Source: Isochrysis galbana (lineage: Eukaryota > Haptophyta > Isochrysidales > Isochrysidaceae). From it: DNA of 64,000 nucleotides. Below the pieces are notes generated by a model. It was given only the letters and a program-made list of their open reading frames with translations. It ran no database searches and was not told the DNA's origin. The stretch is taken from positions 4,559,009 to 4,623,008 of the forward strand of contig CM030933.1 in the NCBI GenBank assembly GCA_018136815.1, in the 5' to 3' direction. Below, piece by piece: positions 8,676 through 20,930 of the stretch; the stretch's first letter is position 1, and each line of letters opens with the position of its first letter. The position numbers were made by a program, and so were the translations under genes.

Positions 8676-11600
8676 ATGAGCTTTCTCCTTTCAGAGCTGG
8701 GGCGCGCCCTCCTCAGACGGCAAGATGATGAGATCGTGAGATCCCTCCCCGCCGGCCTCCCCGCGGTGGCGCGGGGGGAGGAAGGGGGGGGGAAGGCTCG
8801 CCCCGCGCGCCGCTCCCCTCCCGTCCCGTCGTCTTTGGCCATCAATCAAAGGGCGCGCACACGACTCCCTCTGGTGAACCCCGGGCACATCCCAATCTCG
8901 CGCGCTGAGGGCAGAAACGGACGTCGAGTCGTGGCCGGCGGTTAGGCCCCCCCCCCCCGCCCCCCCTCCCACCCCCCCCTCCCCCGCCCCTTCCCCCCTC
9001 GCCCCTTCCCCCCCCGCCTCTCCCCCTCCCCCCACCGCTCTCTCCTCATCTGCGTTGCAGTCAAAGATGGCAGAAACTTCGCGAGCGCGGAGAAGAGAGA
9101 GGGAGAGAGGGAGACGGAGAGAGAGAGAGAGAGAGATAGATGGGACAGAGAGGGGGGAAGGGGGAAGGGGACAGAGAGACGGAGAGAAGGTCCCTCACCC
9201 CACTCAGTATTCTCTCGTACCTTAGCCAAAACACTTGATTACTCGAGGCCCCTCTCTCTGCTCTCCGTCTCCATTCACCCCCCTTAGCCTCTCTCTCTCT
9301 CGCTCTCACTCTCGCTCTCTCTCTCTCTCCCCCCCCCCCTCGAGGCAAACTGTCGCGCTCGTTGAGCCTGCGGCAGCCGCCGCAGGCCTCTCGGGCTCGT
9401 CATGTGTACACACCGGTCGCACCATCGCTCAATGACCTCGAGCCGCGCACGCTCAACCTCGAGATTGTGAAGAAGCCAGAGGTCAAGCTGGGTGTCGCGT
9501 TTGCAAAGGAGCCGGACATGCCACACGTGCTGCCCTCGCAGGTGGGAGCCGAGGGGAAAGAGGGGAAAGAGAGGGGGGGGGGGAGTCCTCTTGTCCAGCC
9601 GGCCACGCGAGCCAGACACGCCGCGCGCTCTGCGCATGCAGATATGAGAAGGGAAAGGGGGCCATGAGGGAGGGAGAGTTTGGGGTCGGGTCGAGCGGCG
9701 GCCCTCTCCGGCAGCCAACGAGCTGAGCTGGATACGCCGCAAGCGCTCCCCAAAAGGGTGAGAACGGTAGGGACAGGGGAGTGTTGAGAGCGTGGGTGAA
9801 GGTAGGAGTTGCACCTCCAGGGTTCGAGGTGGCGGGCGCCCGCGCCATGCAGCCGGCATGCGCAATGCGCTCGCCACACATGTCCGAGAGGGCAGTAAGG
9901 CAGCGAGCAAGCGAGGTGCGGGATTGCGTCCAGGCCGAAGTTAAGCGGAGAGCGGGCAGCGATCGGTCACTGCGCGAGAAGGTGTGAAGATACGAAAAGG
10001 GGGAAGAGATGTAGCTTGCTGGCAGTGTGGCTATCTCGGAGACGCAGGCGAAGGCATGTGGCCCTCCATTCTGAGTTAGACGACGGGGACAAGAGGAGAA
10101 ACAGTGTTGGAGCGGCGGGTCCAGCTTTCACGAGTCGCGCTGAGCCGGCTTGCCGTCACATCCCCGTCCCACAGGGCGCGACGGTGCGCAAGATTGTCCC
10201 AGGCAGCCCAGCGGCTGTCGCCGGCTTGCGGCCGGGCGATATTGTCACAGCCATCCATGGCAAAGTCGTCACGTCCTCGCTGATGGCGGCGGCAGCGTTG
10301 CGCGATGAACCCGCGGGGCGAGTTTCCTTGGCGGTCAGGCGGAACCCTTCCAGCTACTCGCGCAGCGTCAGTCTGGACACCGCGCTCGGAGCCAGTAAGT
10401 CAGCTCCCCACCTATGCACCCTCTTGCTCACTGTTGGGCCCCAAGATCTAGTTTGTCCTGTTCATGTCGCTCTTCTCCCGACGGTCACCATGCAGGTCTG
10501 GATGCGGTGCCCGATCTCCTCGGCGCACCACCGACCTGGCAGGCCGAGACGCAGCTGGGAGAGGTGGCAGCCAAGACTATGACTGCGGTTGCCGGGCTGT
10601 TTGGTCCAAGGCGAGATCTCGGACCGACCGTCGCACCGTTGAGTAGCTCTCCCTCGGCGCGCAGAACCCTCACCGGGAGCCTCGATTCTGGCCGTGAGCG
10701 CGCTGGCCCAGCGAATTGGTCCTCCGCTTCTGGACGGCTTCAGGATAGATTAAGCCAGTCGCAACCGGTGACGCAACGTGGAAGGTCGCAATCATCAATT
10801 GGTGCGCCATCCTCGCCAGCGCCCAAGCCCGAAGGCCCCCTACTGAGGCCTCGTGCGTTTGCCTTGCCCACCGGCTGACCGCCTCTCGGCTTTCGTCGCA
10901 CGCGCAGAGCCGAGCTCAGCGCACGCCAACACCGCTAGGCAATCATCCGAAGCCAGCACGCGTCGACACTCCGGGGTCTACGTCCCAGGGATCATTGAAG
11001 AGGCATCGCAGTCGCGACGCTCCACCTCGATGCAATTCAATGTGATGCGTGCCTCGATGGTGAGCCTGTTCTCAAAATCGGAGGAGAAGAAGGCGGCCAC
11101 TACGATCCAGCGCGTGTGGCGCGCTCATTACGCTCGCAAGTGTATTCGCGAGATGTGCAAGGCCGCGGCCCAGCTGCAAGCCGCGCGACGAGGCCAGCTT
11201 GCGCGCGCCGCGCTGATGGCGCGCCGCTCGTATGAGGTGCCAGCCGCAATCCGGATCCAAGCAGCCTGCCGTGGGCACATCGACCGGAATTGGGCCAGCG
11301 TCGTCAGGGAGGAGGCGGCCCATCAGCAGTGGATGGCGCAACTCGATGAGCAAGAGGCGAAGTGGGCTGCTGAGGCGGCGAAACTCAAGGCCAACCGTTC
11401 AAAGGTCAGCACTGCCGGCCACCTTGCGCCCAACTGCAAGCCTGCAATGGTCCGTAGATGGGTGCGCGTGCGTTAAAGAGGGGGGGGGGGGGGGATCCGG
11501 GCCGATTCTGTCTCGACCGGTGCTTATGCGGTGACGTTCGTGGTGCCCGAAGTCAGCCCGACGACCTGGCGTCGCGTGAAAGGCCAACCCGCATGCCTTT

Positions 11601-12658
11601 GCGACATTTTCGGCCAGCCCTGTTCCGCTCCATGCCTCCGCAAACCGCGCTTTTTGTTGCAGGTGACGCGCGCACTCTCTTTCTCTCGGCGCAACCGGAA
11701 TGCATCGAAGAGCACGTCCGCCGCTCCTTGCACAACGCACGCGCCGGCAGGTGCAGCAGCTGTTCCTGGTGTTGCGCCCAAGGCGCTGTCATCCATGAAG
11801 CGCGCCTTCTCCTTCGGAAGGAGCCGCGGCTCTAGCAGCTCGTCAACCCCACAACATTCGCCGGCCTTCATGCGATCGTCGGCGCACAAGCCAGCTACTG
11901 TTCCGAGTCCCATGAGTATGAGTTGTGGAAGCCGGAGCAGCGCATCGACCACGCGCCACCCTTCGTCACAGTCTTCGTGGCGCACGCTGCCCGTTTCCGA
12001 GCTGTCGCATGCGACGACCGTCCATGGAACGTCGCCGACACCCCTACATGCACGTAAGTTGCCTGTGCAGGCAGAGCCCGATGGGCTTGAGGAGCCGGAT
12101 GAGCCCGAGCTTTCGCTCGAACGGGAGGCGCCCACCTGCTTCTCGACGTTCAACGTGATCAGTCCCGCCTTCTCTGCTTCGGCGTCTCCCGAGAATGATG
12201 GCGACCGCGCCGCCAGTCGCATCAACATCGCGCGAGGGCATGCATCGGCTAATGGAGCACCAGTTTCAGGGATGCCTCCTCTGACATGGGGCACCAGTCC
12301 CAGCCCCATGCCACAATTCCCGCTGCCCACGCCCCACCGGACGCTGTCGGGTACGTCACAGTCAAGCCAGTCCCGTTCACAGTCACCCCATGTCCCAGCC
12401 CTCAACTTATCCAAGGGCCGCCTTCTCACGGGCGCGCCTATGCAACACAGAGTCAATGCTGGAGTCGATGTGAAACCCGCGAGTCCCGGAATGGAGAGAC
12501 CGCGGGGTGCCGGTCGTTCGCGAGTAGACCAAGGGCTTGCGTCACAGCCGGTCAGACCACCAACCAACCTCCCAATGAGTCAGCAGCCTCGCTCAGCGTC
12601 CTGGAAGATTCGTCAGGAGGAGTTGTTGAAGGCCGTCGAACTCAATTTCAGCGTCTAG
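8676..12658 (+). CDS. PDZ-domain protein with three IQ motifs
   Basis: Likely exons 8676-8765, 9061-9189 (uncertain, RE-rich), 9386-9541, 10175-10394, 10496-10801, 10908-11404 and 11663-12658; all phases close, giving about 797 aa. A PDZ-like domain is split by the 9542-10174 intron: LEIVKKPEVKLGVAF, then GATVRKIVPGSPAAVAGLRP-GDIVTAIHGK (GLRPGD loop). Exon 10908-11404 holds three IQ calmodulin-binding motifs: ATTIQRVWRAHYARK, AAQLQAARRGQLAR and AAIRIQAACRGHIDR. The last exon is Ser/Pro-rich and disordered, with a short basic motif RALSFSRR near its start and KRAFSFGRSR further on. A scaffold regulated by calmodulin is the natural inference. I do not recognise a named orthologue. Confidence 0.72.
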
Positions 12659-13454
12659 GACTCGGCTTGTTAGGCGGGTTCAATGGGCAAAATCACCGCA
12701 GCTGTTGGCGCCCAGGTCGCGCCAAGTTCTGCATACTTTCTTCTCTTCATTAGGAGCAGCAACTCCAAGTCATCGCCTCGTTTTTATCAGGGAGAGACAC
12801 TCCCAGCCGTGGTAGCAGCAACAGGCGTTAGTGTTATGAAGCGTGTGCACCCAAGTATGCTGCGTTGTGACAAATCATCCTGGCAACGGCTGCTTCTCTC
12901 TCCATAATTTCGGCTCTTCACGCCGAATAATTTCCGAGCCGCGGGTCGATTCGAGCTGATGCTACCTTTCTTTGTTTGTCGGGTCGAAGCGGTCGCTTGC
13001 TTACATCGTCATGCGGTTTTGGGGGTATGGAAATTCATGTGGATCAAGGCTCACGTTGAGATTTCGCGGCATGTGGCCGAAACGTACAATGTGACGGCTC
13101 GGGACGTCTACATTCGCATGTCGCACGGTGCACGCACGGTCTCGAATTTTCGTGTCCCATTTCGCGAGGATTTTCGGCGCTCTTGAATGGAGCTGCCGAC
13201 CTTCATTTGAGTGAGTTGTGCGGCCGTGCGGCCTCCTTTTTGCGTCGTGCTCTCCCACGCTTGTGCGTATGATAGTACGTCTATGTGTAGCGACGTGCAC
13301 GTGTTTGTGATCGTTGGTCCATGGTGATGTCGAGCACTGTACGCGGCTTGTTCTCGTGCATCTAGACGTGTGAGTGGGGCTGCCGTGCGCTATCATCGGT
13401 GCCCGTGGGGTGTGCAAGTGTGATTGCGCTTGGGGAGCGCGTTCAAGTAGCAAG
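12659..13454. other. Intergenic, nothing recognised
   Basis: 3' flank of the PDZ/IQ gene. The frames here are short and have no coding character. No repeat shared with the rest of the window was seen. Confidence 0.4.
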
Positions 13455-14230
13455 TAGTGTTGTGTGCCGAAGCACTAACAATAATAATAAAACAACTGAG
13501 CGTTAGTACCGCTACTCCCACTAGCTCGGTACTATCACGACACCCCTCAGCGCACCTGCCCGCATGCCTTGAAGTGGTGGCACAGACACACACATATGCA
13601 TCCCTTCAAATCTCCGCCCTCGCAAACCCCCAGCTCCCATTATAACTCCCCACAAGTTGCACAACGAGGGAAAACCCTGTGAGGCGAACCGCCCTACGTC
13701 GGGCGACTCACCGGGGGAAAACACTGGGGGGGAGCGGAGGGACCTCTCGTCGAGAAGCAGAACGGCCCTTACAGCTCGCGCCGCGAACAGTCCTCGAAGA
13801 AATAAATGACTGCGCCCCCCGATACCTGCCACAAGGACGTCTTGAGCCACTCCCTTCTTCTCCACCTCCTGTCGCCAGCCGCCCCCCTTTGCCCGTTTTC
13901 TAACGTAAACGGGGCCCGTTTCTTACCGCACTCCATTGGGGGGGGGGTGCAAAACCCCCCCTCTCCCTCTCTCCATTCTCCTCCACGCCCCTCTCCCTGC
14001 GGCGCGTCGGCATGCGGCGCGCCACGGCCTGCTCTCAGAGGGCCTTTGGGGGCTGCCCAGAGGGCCAGCAAGGGCAGCTCAGGGGGCAGTGGAGGCTGGG
14101 GCTCAGCCCCTGGCCCCCACTGCCTCTCCCACGCTTGCCACGCTGGCCATTGGAGCCTCCCTGCGGCCTCTGTATGCCTGGCGACCAAGGAAGGGGGGGG
14201 GAGTCAGCTCGAGGGCAGGCGGGTGAGCTC
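13455..14230 (-). repeat. Dispersed repeat: tail inverted relative to 35030-35310, GC-rich body
   Basis: The part at 13455-13740 is an inverted copy (~285 bp) of 35030-35310. Shared blocks include CAACTGAG next to AATAATAATAAAAC, GGTACTATCACGACACCCCTCAG, CCCATTATAACTCCCCACAA and GTCGGGCGACTCACCGGGGG. The part at 13990-14200 is a GC-rich body resembling 24150-24340 and 33640-33800 (CCACTGCCCCCTGAGCTGCC-type sequence). In sense (minus strand) body then tail has the same order as the copy at 34784-35310, so this is probably one non-autonomous element. Confidence 0.6.
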
Positions 14231-14426
14231 TAGAAAGACATTAAAAACATCTGCTATTTTGGCTACCCGTCCCCGGTTCCCGAGAACCCCGTCCCCGAGT
14301 CGCTTACGCCTCAATCGGTCATTCGTCATTCCGCGCCTCGTTCGCTATCTCCTCATGCTCTCCCGACAAGCACAGACAAGTGCACGGGACAGCATGCGCT
14401 ACGCTTCCTCACCGCCTACCTCTAGC

Positions 14427-14580
14427 ACGGCTGCGCGGCCTTCTTCTTGTCGAGCTCGTCCTTCCAGAGGCTCCACATCACCTCGTACATGGAGTAGCAC
14501 TCGTCAAACTTCTTGCGCCACTCGGTGACCTCATCCTCCCACTCTCCCACTCCAACTTCTCCTTGTTGTGGCAGTGAACT
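14427..14580 (-). CDS. 3' exon of an unrecognised minus-strand gene
   Basis: The minus-strand frame contains DEVTEWRKKFDECY then MYEVMWSLWKDELDKKKAA and a stop at 14427. Nearly every codon ends in G or C, as in the secure genes of the window, so I believe this stretch is translated. I cannot find the upstream exon: frames to the right either stop or run antisense to the plus-strand segments described next. Product unknown; the sequence is helical and charged. Confidence 0.4.
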
Positions 14581-15312
14581 TGTTGGCGATAGATACGGCA
14601 AGGATGTGCAGATGCGTGCGTGCAGCAGCTTCGGCGCCAAGTCGAGCGAGTTGGTGAGAAACGACTTTAGGCGAGGTCACATCGACCCGGTCTTCGCGCA
14701 CCCGGAGATGGAGCATCTGCCTAGCGAGAATGACACACCGGACATGCTGTTCAGCGCCTGCTACGGGGCCGCCACATGTCCGGACACATGGCCGGGGATG
14801 TGTGCCAGGGACGAGTGCAAAATCAACCATATGGCATCCGCCCCCCAGCTCAGGCAGTGTGGAAATGACGCCGATGGCCGCAAATTGGTCGCGGCACGTT
14901 GCATACCGCAATCCTAACCACGTGGGTTGCGTGGACAAATGCGGGGAGCAGCAGGTGAGCAGGTGAGAGCAACGATCAACGACCCTTCTACGGCCGCGTC
15001 AGCTGCCGGCTCGATCGAACGGCCCTCTGCCTACGAGCCTGTAGTCATCGCGTGTTCGACACACTATGCATGGAATACATCACGGCGGTCGCGTACGGTG
15101 AAACGAGTCCCATGGTGCAAGTGCGCCGAGCAGCTGGCAAACTCTGGATGGAGAACCAGAAGGCCGTCCTCGCACGCATCACGGATCTCGCCACCCAGGA
15201 TCAGCCAAGCGACATGGTCGCTTGCCAGCAGAACGACATTGACATTGACAACAGGATCGAGGAGGAGGGGTGTGAGAAAAAGACGAAGAAGATGAAAACT
15301 CAGCCTGCTTAG
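14570..15312 (+). CDS. Possible multi-exon unknown protein (low confidence)
   Basis: Segments with coding-like codon use are 14570-14917 (contains FRRGHIDPVFAHPEMEHL and PDTWPGMCARDECKIN), about 14890-14953 in another frame (NPNHVGCVDKCGEQQ, before a GTGAGC donor) and 15055-15312 (MEYITAVAYGETSPM, AAGKLWMENQKAVLARI, acidic/lysine-rich C-terminus, stop 15312). I could not join them into one phase-consistent model. The 83 bp at 14985-15067 recur inverted at 45486-45568, so part of this locus is repeat-derived or was captured by an element. No family recognised. Confidence 0.3.
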
Positions 15313-16203
15313 GGTGTGTCCGCTTAGCATTAGCTGCTATGCGCACGCGCCGCGTCCTTGTGCATATACTAACATAACCATCTGAGTGAAAACAAAACTA
15401 TCACATGGCCCTCTTTCTCTTTTGACGGAACGCGACTTTGGGTCCAGAGCTGCGTGTGCGGTCAGAATATTATGAAGTTCCCCCCCCTTGGGCCCGGATG
15501 TCGCGGGCATGGACTGTGGAGTGCCCACAGGTGGGCTTGAGCTTGGGGGCAGGGGGCCATGGGGAAGTTGAGGTTGAGGGGCACGCCCACGACGCGGGCA
15601 CGCGCCACGAAGCTCCAGCCTCTACGCCTCTACGCCCTCTCTCCTCTCTCCTCCACATCCGTCCGAAGCCATCGGGGCCGTTGCGGCCGTTGCAGATCAG
15701 CGGACGAGTGGGGGGAGAAGGGGAAGGCAAGGCGCCACGCCACGGCCTTGCGACGGGTGGTGTGCCGCGGCTGGAGCCGTTGCGGTGAGATCCGTGGTCG
15801 GGACCTTCCGAAGGAGGGGGTTGGTAGTTGGTAGTGAGACTCGGGCGGCCGGCCGTTTCGTGGCGCTGCCTTCGGCGCTCTGGTTTGCGACGGCCGCCGG
15901 GTGTGGTGAGGGTCTTTGCGAGATCTCGCAGCCGATCTCCTCTTCTCCGACCCCCCCGCCCCCCCCACTCATCACGCCATCCATCACCGCCCCGCGCCGG
16001 TTGGAGAGAGAGAGAGAGAGAGAATGGCGTGGAAAGGGGGGAGAGGGAAGAGAAGAAAAAGGGGGAGAGGAAGAGAAGAAGGGGGGGAGGGGAGGGGGGG
16101 GAGGGGGGGGGAAGGCCTGCCACCGCCGACAGAGCGCTTCCTCTCGCCTCTCTCTCCTCTCGAGAGCCCCTTCTCTCCTCTCCATCTGTGGGTGGCCGGC
16201 CGA

Positions 16204-16297
<94 letters not shown>

Positions 16298-16615
16298 GAG
16301 AGCGCGGCCCCCGCCCCCCTCCGCTTGGTGGGATAGTTGGGACTCTCTCTGCGCGATCGGCGCGGGTCGCTCTCTTCTCGTGTGGGAAGCATGAGATTAC
16401 CAATCTTGGGTTCTCAGGGGATTTCATCTGAAAGAACGGGAGGGGGGGGGGGGGTGACACACGGGGAGGGAAAGGAGAGAAGGGCACCGAGGCCGACCAT
16501 GGAGTATCGAATGGAGTGGCGAGAATGGATGAAAGAAAGAGGGAGAGGGACCAGAGACGGAGCGAAAGGAGAGAGGGAGGGAGAGGGCGGGAGGGGGGGC
16601 GGAGGGGGTTCTACG
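15313..16615. promoter_or_regulatory. Purine-rich upstream region of the NOX-fusion gene
   Basis: No acceptable gene. From about 16000 to 16610 the plus strand is almost pure purine (GA and G runs) up to 6 bp before the ATG at 16616. Several purine- or pyrimidine-only leaders of this kind precede genes in the window (near 24760, 29640, 30550, 46880, 54700 and 63780). I take it as promoter or 5'UTR sequence by association only. Confidence 0.4.
16207..16293. repeat. (GA)n microsatellite
   Basis: About 87 bp of GA dinucleotide interrupted once by GAAGAG near 16257-16262. It lies about 320 bp upstream of the NOX-fusion start codon. Confidence 0.9.
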
Positions 16616-19600
16616 ATGGCGTGGCGCTCCTTCTTGCTGGTGGGGCTTTCGCTCGCTCGCGCCAATGTGATCCTCCACTCACCGCGCGGCTCCAACAACA
16701 AGCTGAACGAGGTCTCCAACCTGGCAGCCAACGAGGCCCGGCTCTTTGACTCACAGAACGACCCGCGGGCGGTGAGAGAAAAGAAGGGGGAGGGGGGGGG
16801 AGGCGGGAGAGATGGGGAAGACAGAGGGAGAGAGGGACAGGGAGGGAGGGGGGAGCGGGAGCCGGGGAAAGTGAGCTCGAGGGACAAGAATGGAGAGGGA
16901 GGGGGAGACAGGGAGGGGAGATAGGAAAGCGGAAAGTGAGGGCAAAGAAGACACGGGGAGAGAGAAGGAGGGAAGATGAGGGCTAGGCGAGAAGTGAGGG
17001 CAAAGAAGACACGGGGAGAGAGAAGGAGGGAAGATGAGGGCTAGGCGAGAGAGAGCGGCCGGGCGCACACGGCTCACGCTGGACCGTATCCCCCACTCCT
17101 GCGTGCCCACACCACTTCAGGGCTACCAAGTCGGTGACAATTGTGCTGGCAGCTGCTCCGACGGTGCTGGCAACTACGACGCGGCTGCCGAGGGAGCAGG
17201 AGAAGGACAGATGTACTTCTATGAGAACTCCCACCTACGGATCGAGTGGACGATGCAGCACGGGTGCGGACACGCTAATGAGAACGTTCGTTGCGACCTT
17301 GTGCTGCAGTACATGTGCGAGGACTCGGCTCCCAACCTGCGCGACGGCAAGATCACAGACACCATTCCGGCCACGGCCGAGGGCGCGTCCAACACGCAAT
17401 TTGGCATGCATGAGCCCCTGCAGCACTTTCAGAATTGCGAGATGCGGGAACGCAACAAGGGCCTCTACGTGGCTGACCAGATCCTCCAAGGTGTGCCGTT
17501 GCGCGCCCCGCTGCCACCTTGCCTCAAACTGCTGCTGAGACCACTCCCAAATCTCACCCCGCACAGGCGCGAGTGCTCTTTACACGAGGCAGAATCCTAC
17601 CGGAGGGCGTAGCGGCTTTGAATGCCCTGAGGAGCGCGACTACTACCCGTGCGTTAGCGCTTGCCCATACTTTAAGCGGTCGCCACCTCAGATTGCGTCG
17701 TGTATCCGCGCTGCAAGTCCTCAGGTGGTGCACGCAGCTGGCGCGTGAGGCTCACCGTCCTTCCTTGCTGCATCGCGCGCTGGCAGGTACTGGCACCCGA
17801 CTCCATGGCGAGACATTGCAATCCTCACCGACGAGACTGGTCGCTGTCACTACTACGAGGAACACTCGCAAAACGTGCGCGACTACGGCATGTGCTGCGA
17901 CGGGTCGCACCTTGACATCACCGGGGTCTGCAAGCAGCTCCAGCTCAACGGCGAGGTCGGACCCAATCAGTTTATCGACTGCCAGCGTGCTAGCGGGGGC
18001 AAGTGGGTAGAGTACGGCAAGTGGGCCAGGTGGCCGCCGAGATGTCTGGTGGCGCCCTTCTCCCGGGACAACCATCTGGGCAACACCGGGTACCCACTCG
18101 ATCACACTACTGTGCCGGACCCCGAGATCAGAGAGCCATTCTTTGACTGGATCATCCCATCGCATGTCCTCGATGACTTGGGCCAAGACGAGGCGACATG
18201 CGTCCTGCGACTGAGGTACAACATCTCGTCCACCGACTACAACGGCTGGCTCGGCTTCGCGCAAGACAAGCACAACTCCGATGCGATCGATAGCCTGTTC
18301 AATGGCGACAACGCTAGGTTGCCAACGAACCCTGAAGGCGATTTCATTGGTTTCAGCAAGAGCGAGGGTGTGAGCACTGCCTTCCCACTCAAGCTCAATG
18401 TTGACACCGCCCACGTGTCTCGCGTCTTCGAGGACCGCTCCCATACTTTCAAAATCAAGAAGCGACCAAGCTCTCATCCTTGTGCCAATGAGAGGATCTT
18501 CAATCTCAACGTTAAGGGCAGGCGCGGCACTCTCGCCGAGGTGTACCCGGCAGTGCAGTACGACTTCACGCCTAGTGACCTCGAACTCCGTGAGGGCGAG
18601 TGTATCCACTTCCAGTGGACGGGCTCGGACGCGAATCCCGAAACCAACGAGGGCCACGGGCGGAAGATGACCGACCGCACCAACTTGGTCGAGCTCGCAG
18701 AGCGAGGCACAAACATCCCAGTGCGCCACGGGTACGCTGGGGTCACCGATGGCGCCAACAGCTGGCTCTTGTGGGCCTCGATGTTTCCGGACGAGCTGAC
18801 CGTGCGGCGGATGGCTTACCTTGACCAAGAACTGACGGGACTCTGTGACGATCTCGAAGAGGATGAGGACGCGGCGGACAACTGCAAGCAGCTCAACGCG
18901 GCGTCGGCGTACTTTGATGGTGGTCTAGTGCAGATGAACAGACCGGGCTGGTATGCGTACATGTCAACGCGCAACAACGACTTCTCCACGCAAATGCAAA
19001 AGGGGTTGATCTTCGTCCACCACTGGACCATCTTCTGGATTGCCGGGGCGGCCGCCACCGCCGTTGCGCTCCTCCTTATGTGCTTGTGCTACGCCCGCTA
19101 CAAGATTGTGATGCAGCCCGACCGGGGCATCGCGCAATCCCCACTCGGCGGGTGCATCCTCTTCTTCAGCAACATGGTTGTATCCTGCCTCGAGCGCACG
19201 TGGTTCTGGCGACACCCCTTCACGTCGCTCCTTCTGCTTGTCTGCGTCTGCCTATATGGCGTTGGCTACTGGCAGGCAATCGACGACGGAGAGGCCGCGC
19301 CAACCTACCCGTTCGCCAAGGGCTTCGGCCGTTGCTTGGACATCTTGTGCAATCTCATCTTTTTGCCGGTGCTCCGGAATCTGGCTTCGTGGTTGCGCAC
19401 AACGCCCCTCTCGAAGATTCTACCGCTCGACGACAATCTGTACTTTCACAAGGCCGTCGCCGCCCTTATCGTGATCTGCGCATCCGGTCACATCACCAAT
19501 CATTATTTGAAGTTCTACTGGCACTCCAGAGTCGGCTCGGGCTTAAGCATCCCTCAACAGGCCTACATGCGATACACTGGCATTAGCGGGCACTTAATTG

Positions 19601-20930
19601 TCCTGTGCATGACGTTGATGTTCCTCACAGCTCTCGAGCGATTCCGCCGCCGCCACTGGACCATATGGTTCACGAACTTTACCTTCAGTGGCCACTCCCT
19701 CTTCGTGCGCACGCACAAGCTATGGATTCTCGTACTCATCCTCCTCTGGACTCACTCGAAGGCCTTCTGGCACTATTCCATCTTCCCCGTCTGCCTCGTC
19801 ATCATCGACAAGATCATCGGTAGGCTCCGTGGCAAGGAACAGGTTGAGCTCGTCTCCGCCATGATGCCGACGCGCGACGTGTTGCACCTCGTAATGCAGC
19901 CCACGAATGGCCGGCGGTTCAAGTTTCAGGCCGGCCAGTACCTCTTCTTGATGTGCCCTGAAGTGTCTAAGACGGAGTGGCATCCGTTCACAATCTCGTC
20001 GTCACCGTGGGAAAGTACGTTCAGCGTCCACATCCGCTCCCGTTCCGACATGGACTGGACGCATGCACTACGCAAGGTGCTCATTCCTGAGCAGGACGGA
20101 CAGGCCAAGGCTATGCCCGCGCGTGCCAGCCTGCAGGAGAAGTTCGAGAAGAGCCAGGCTCCGCGCGGCGCTGCTAACGGCCCGCCGCCACATCAGGCGA
20201 TCGAGGTCGGCCGCCATCGCCTCTACGTCGGTGTGCTGCAAGCCCCAACTGGCCCAAGTTCACCGTCGGTGCCCGTTGGCATCTCCCGATGCAGGCTCAT
20301 ACAGCTCCCACGCGATTGCTGACTAAGCTGACTCGTTGCTTTCTCTCCCCGTCTCGCGTTGCAACAGACGGCCCATATGGCACTTCCTCCGAGGAGGTAT
20401 TCCACTATGAGGTTATGATTTTAGTCGCGGCGGGCATGGGTGTCACGCCCTTTGCTGCTATCCTCAAGACGCTCGCTTTTCAGGCCAAGAATGGTATGCT
20501 CGAGACGCCCCTGAAAAAGGTGTCCTTCTATTGGACGTGCCGCAACCAGAACGAGTTCAATTCCTTCAAGGACATCATGGAGGGCATCTGCGAGGACAAG
20601 TACCTAGGTCAATTCTTCGATCTCAACACTTACCTTACCGGCGAGCTCAACCTCAAGAATGTCTCCGCCAGCGAGAGGTACCACCAATACGCCGGAAGGC
20701 CTAATTGGGACCGGATCGGCAAAAAGATTGGCGATGAGTTCCCCGAGAGCGACATTGGCGTCTTTTTGTGTGGTCCGGCGGCTATTGCGAAGCAGCTCAC
20801 CGCCATGTGTAAGAAACTCAATCCACCGCCTGTCGACACGAAGAGCGGCGTCAATACACGCAGCTCCCGTGTAAGTATGGGCGGCGGCGTACGACAACGC
20901 AAGTTTGTCTTCCATAAGGAGAACTTTTAG
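16616..20930 (+). CDS. DD3-3-like ectodomain fused to NADPH oxidase, 1204 aa
   Basis: Exons 16616-16771, 17121-17490, 17567-17648, 17787-20230 and 20368-20930; all phases close to 1204 codons plus stop. Residues 1-16 are a signal peptide. Residues ~18-600 match the DD3-3 secreted-protein family (HSPRGSNNKLNE, ARLFDSQND, YQVGDNC, NPTGGRSGFECPEERDYYP, WHPTPWRDIAILTD, VCVLRLRYNIS-type segment). A membrane span at ~615-640 leads into a ferric-reductase/NOX core with haem-type His pairs (HKAVAALIVICASGH; SLFVRTHKLW to LLWTHSKAFWH). FAD motif HPFTISSSP is at ~934, then DGPYGTSSEEVF, VAAGMGVTPFAAIL, FYWTCRNQNEF, FLCGPAAIAK and the C-terminal FVFHKENF typical of NOX enzymes. It should move electrons from cytosolic NADPH across the membrane to O2, making superoxide on the ectodomain side. 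No EF-hands are seen, so calcium control through the chain itself is not indicated. Confidence 0.9.

Noticed and set aside
11524..12567. 347-codon minus-strand ORF
   Set aside because: Antisense to the last exon of the PDZ/IQ gene, with no motif of its own.
15470..16924. Several overlapping 150-230-codon ORFs
   Set aside because: Low-complexity translations of GA/CT and G-run leader sequence; only the exon starting 16616 is real.
17752..18828. 358-codon minus-strand ORF
   Set aside because: Antisense to the secure DD3-3::NOX exon 4; a shadow of GC3-rich coding sequence.
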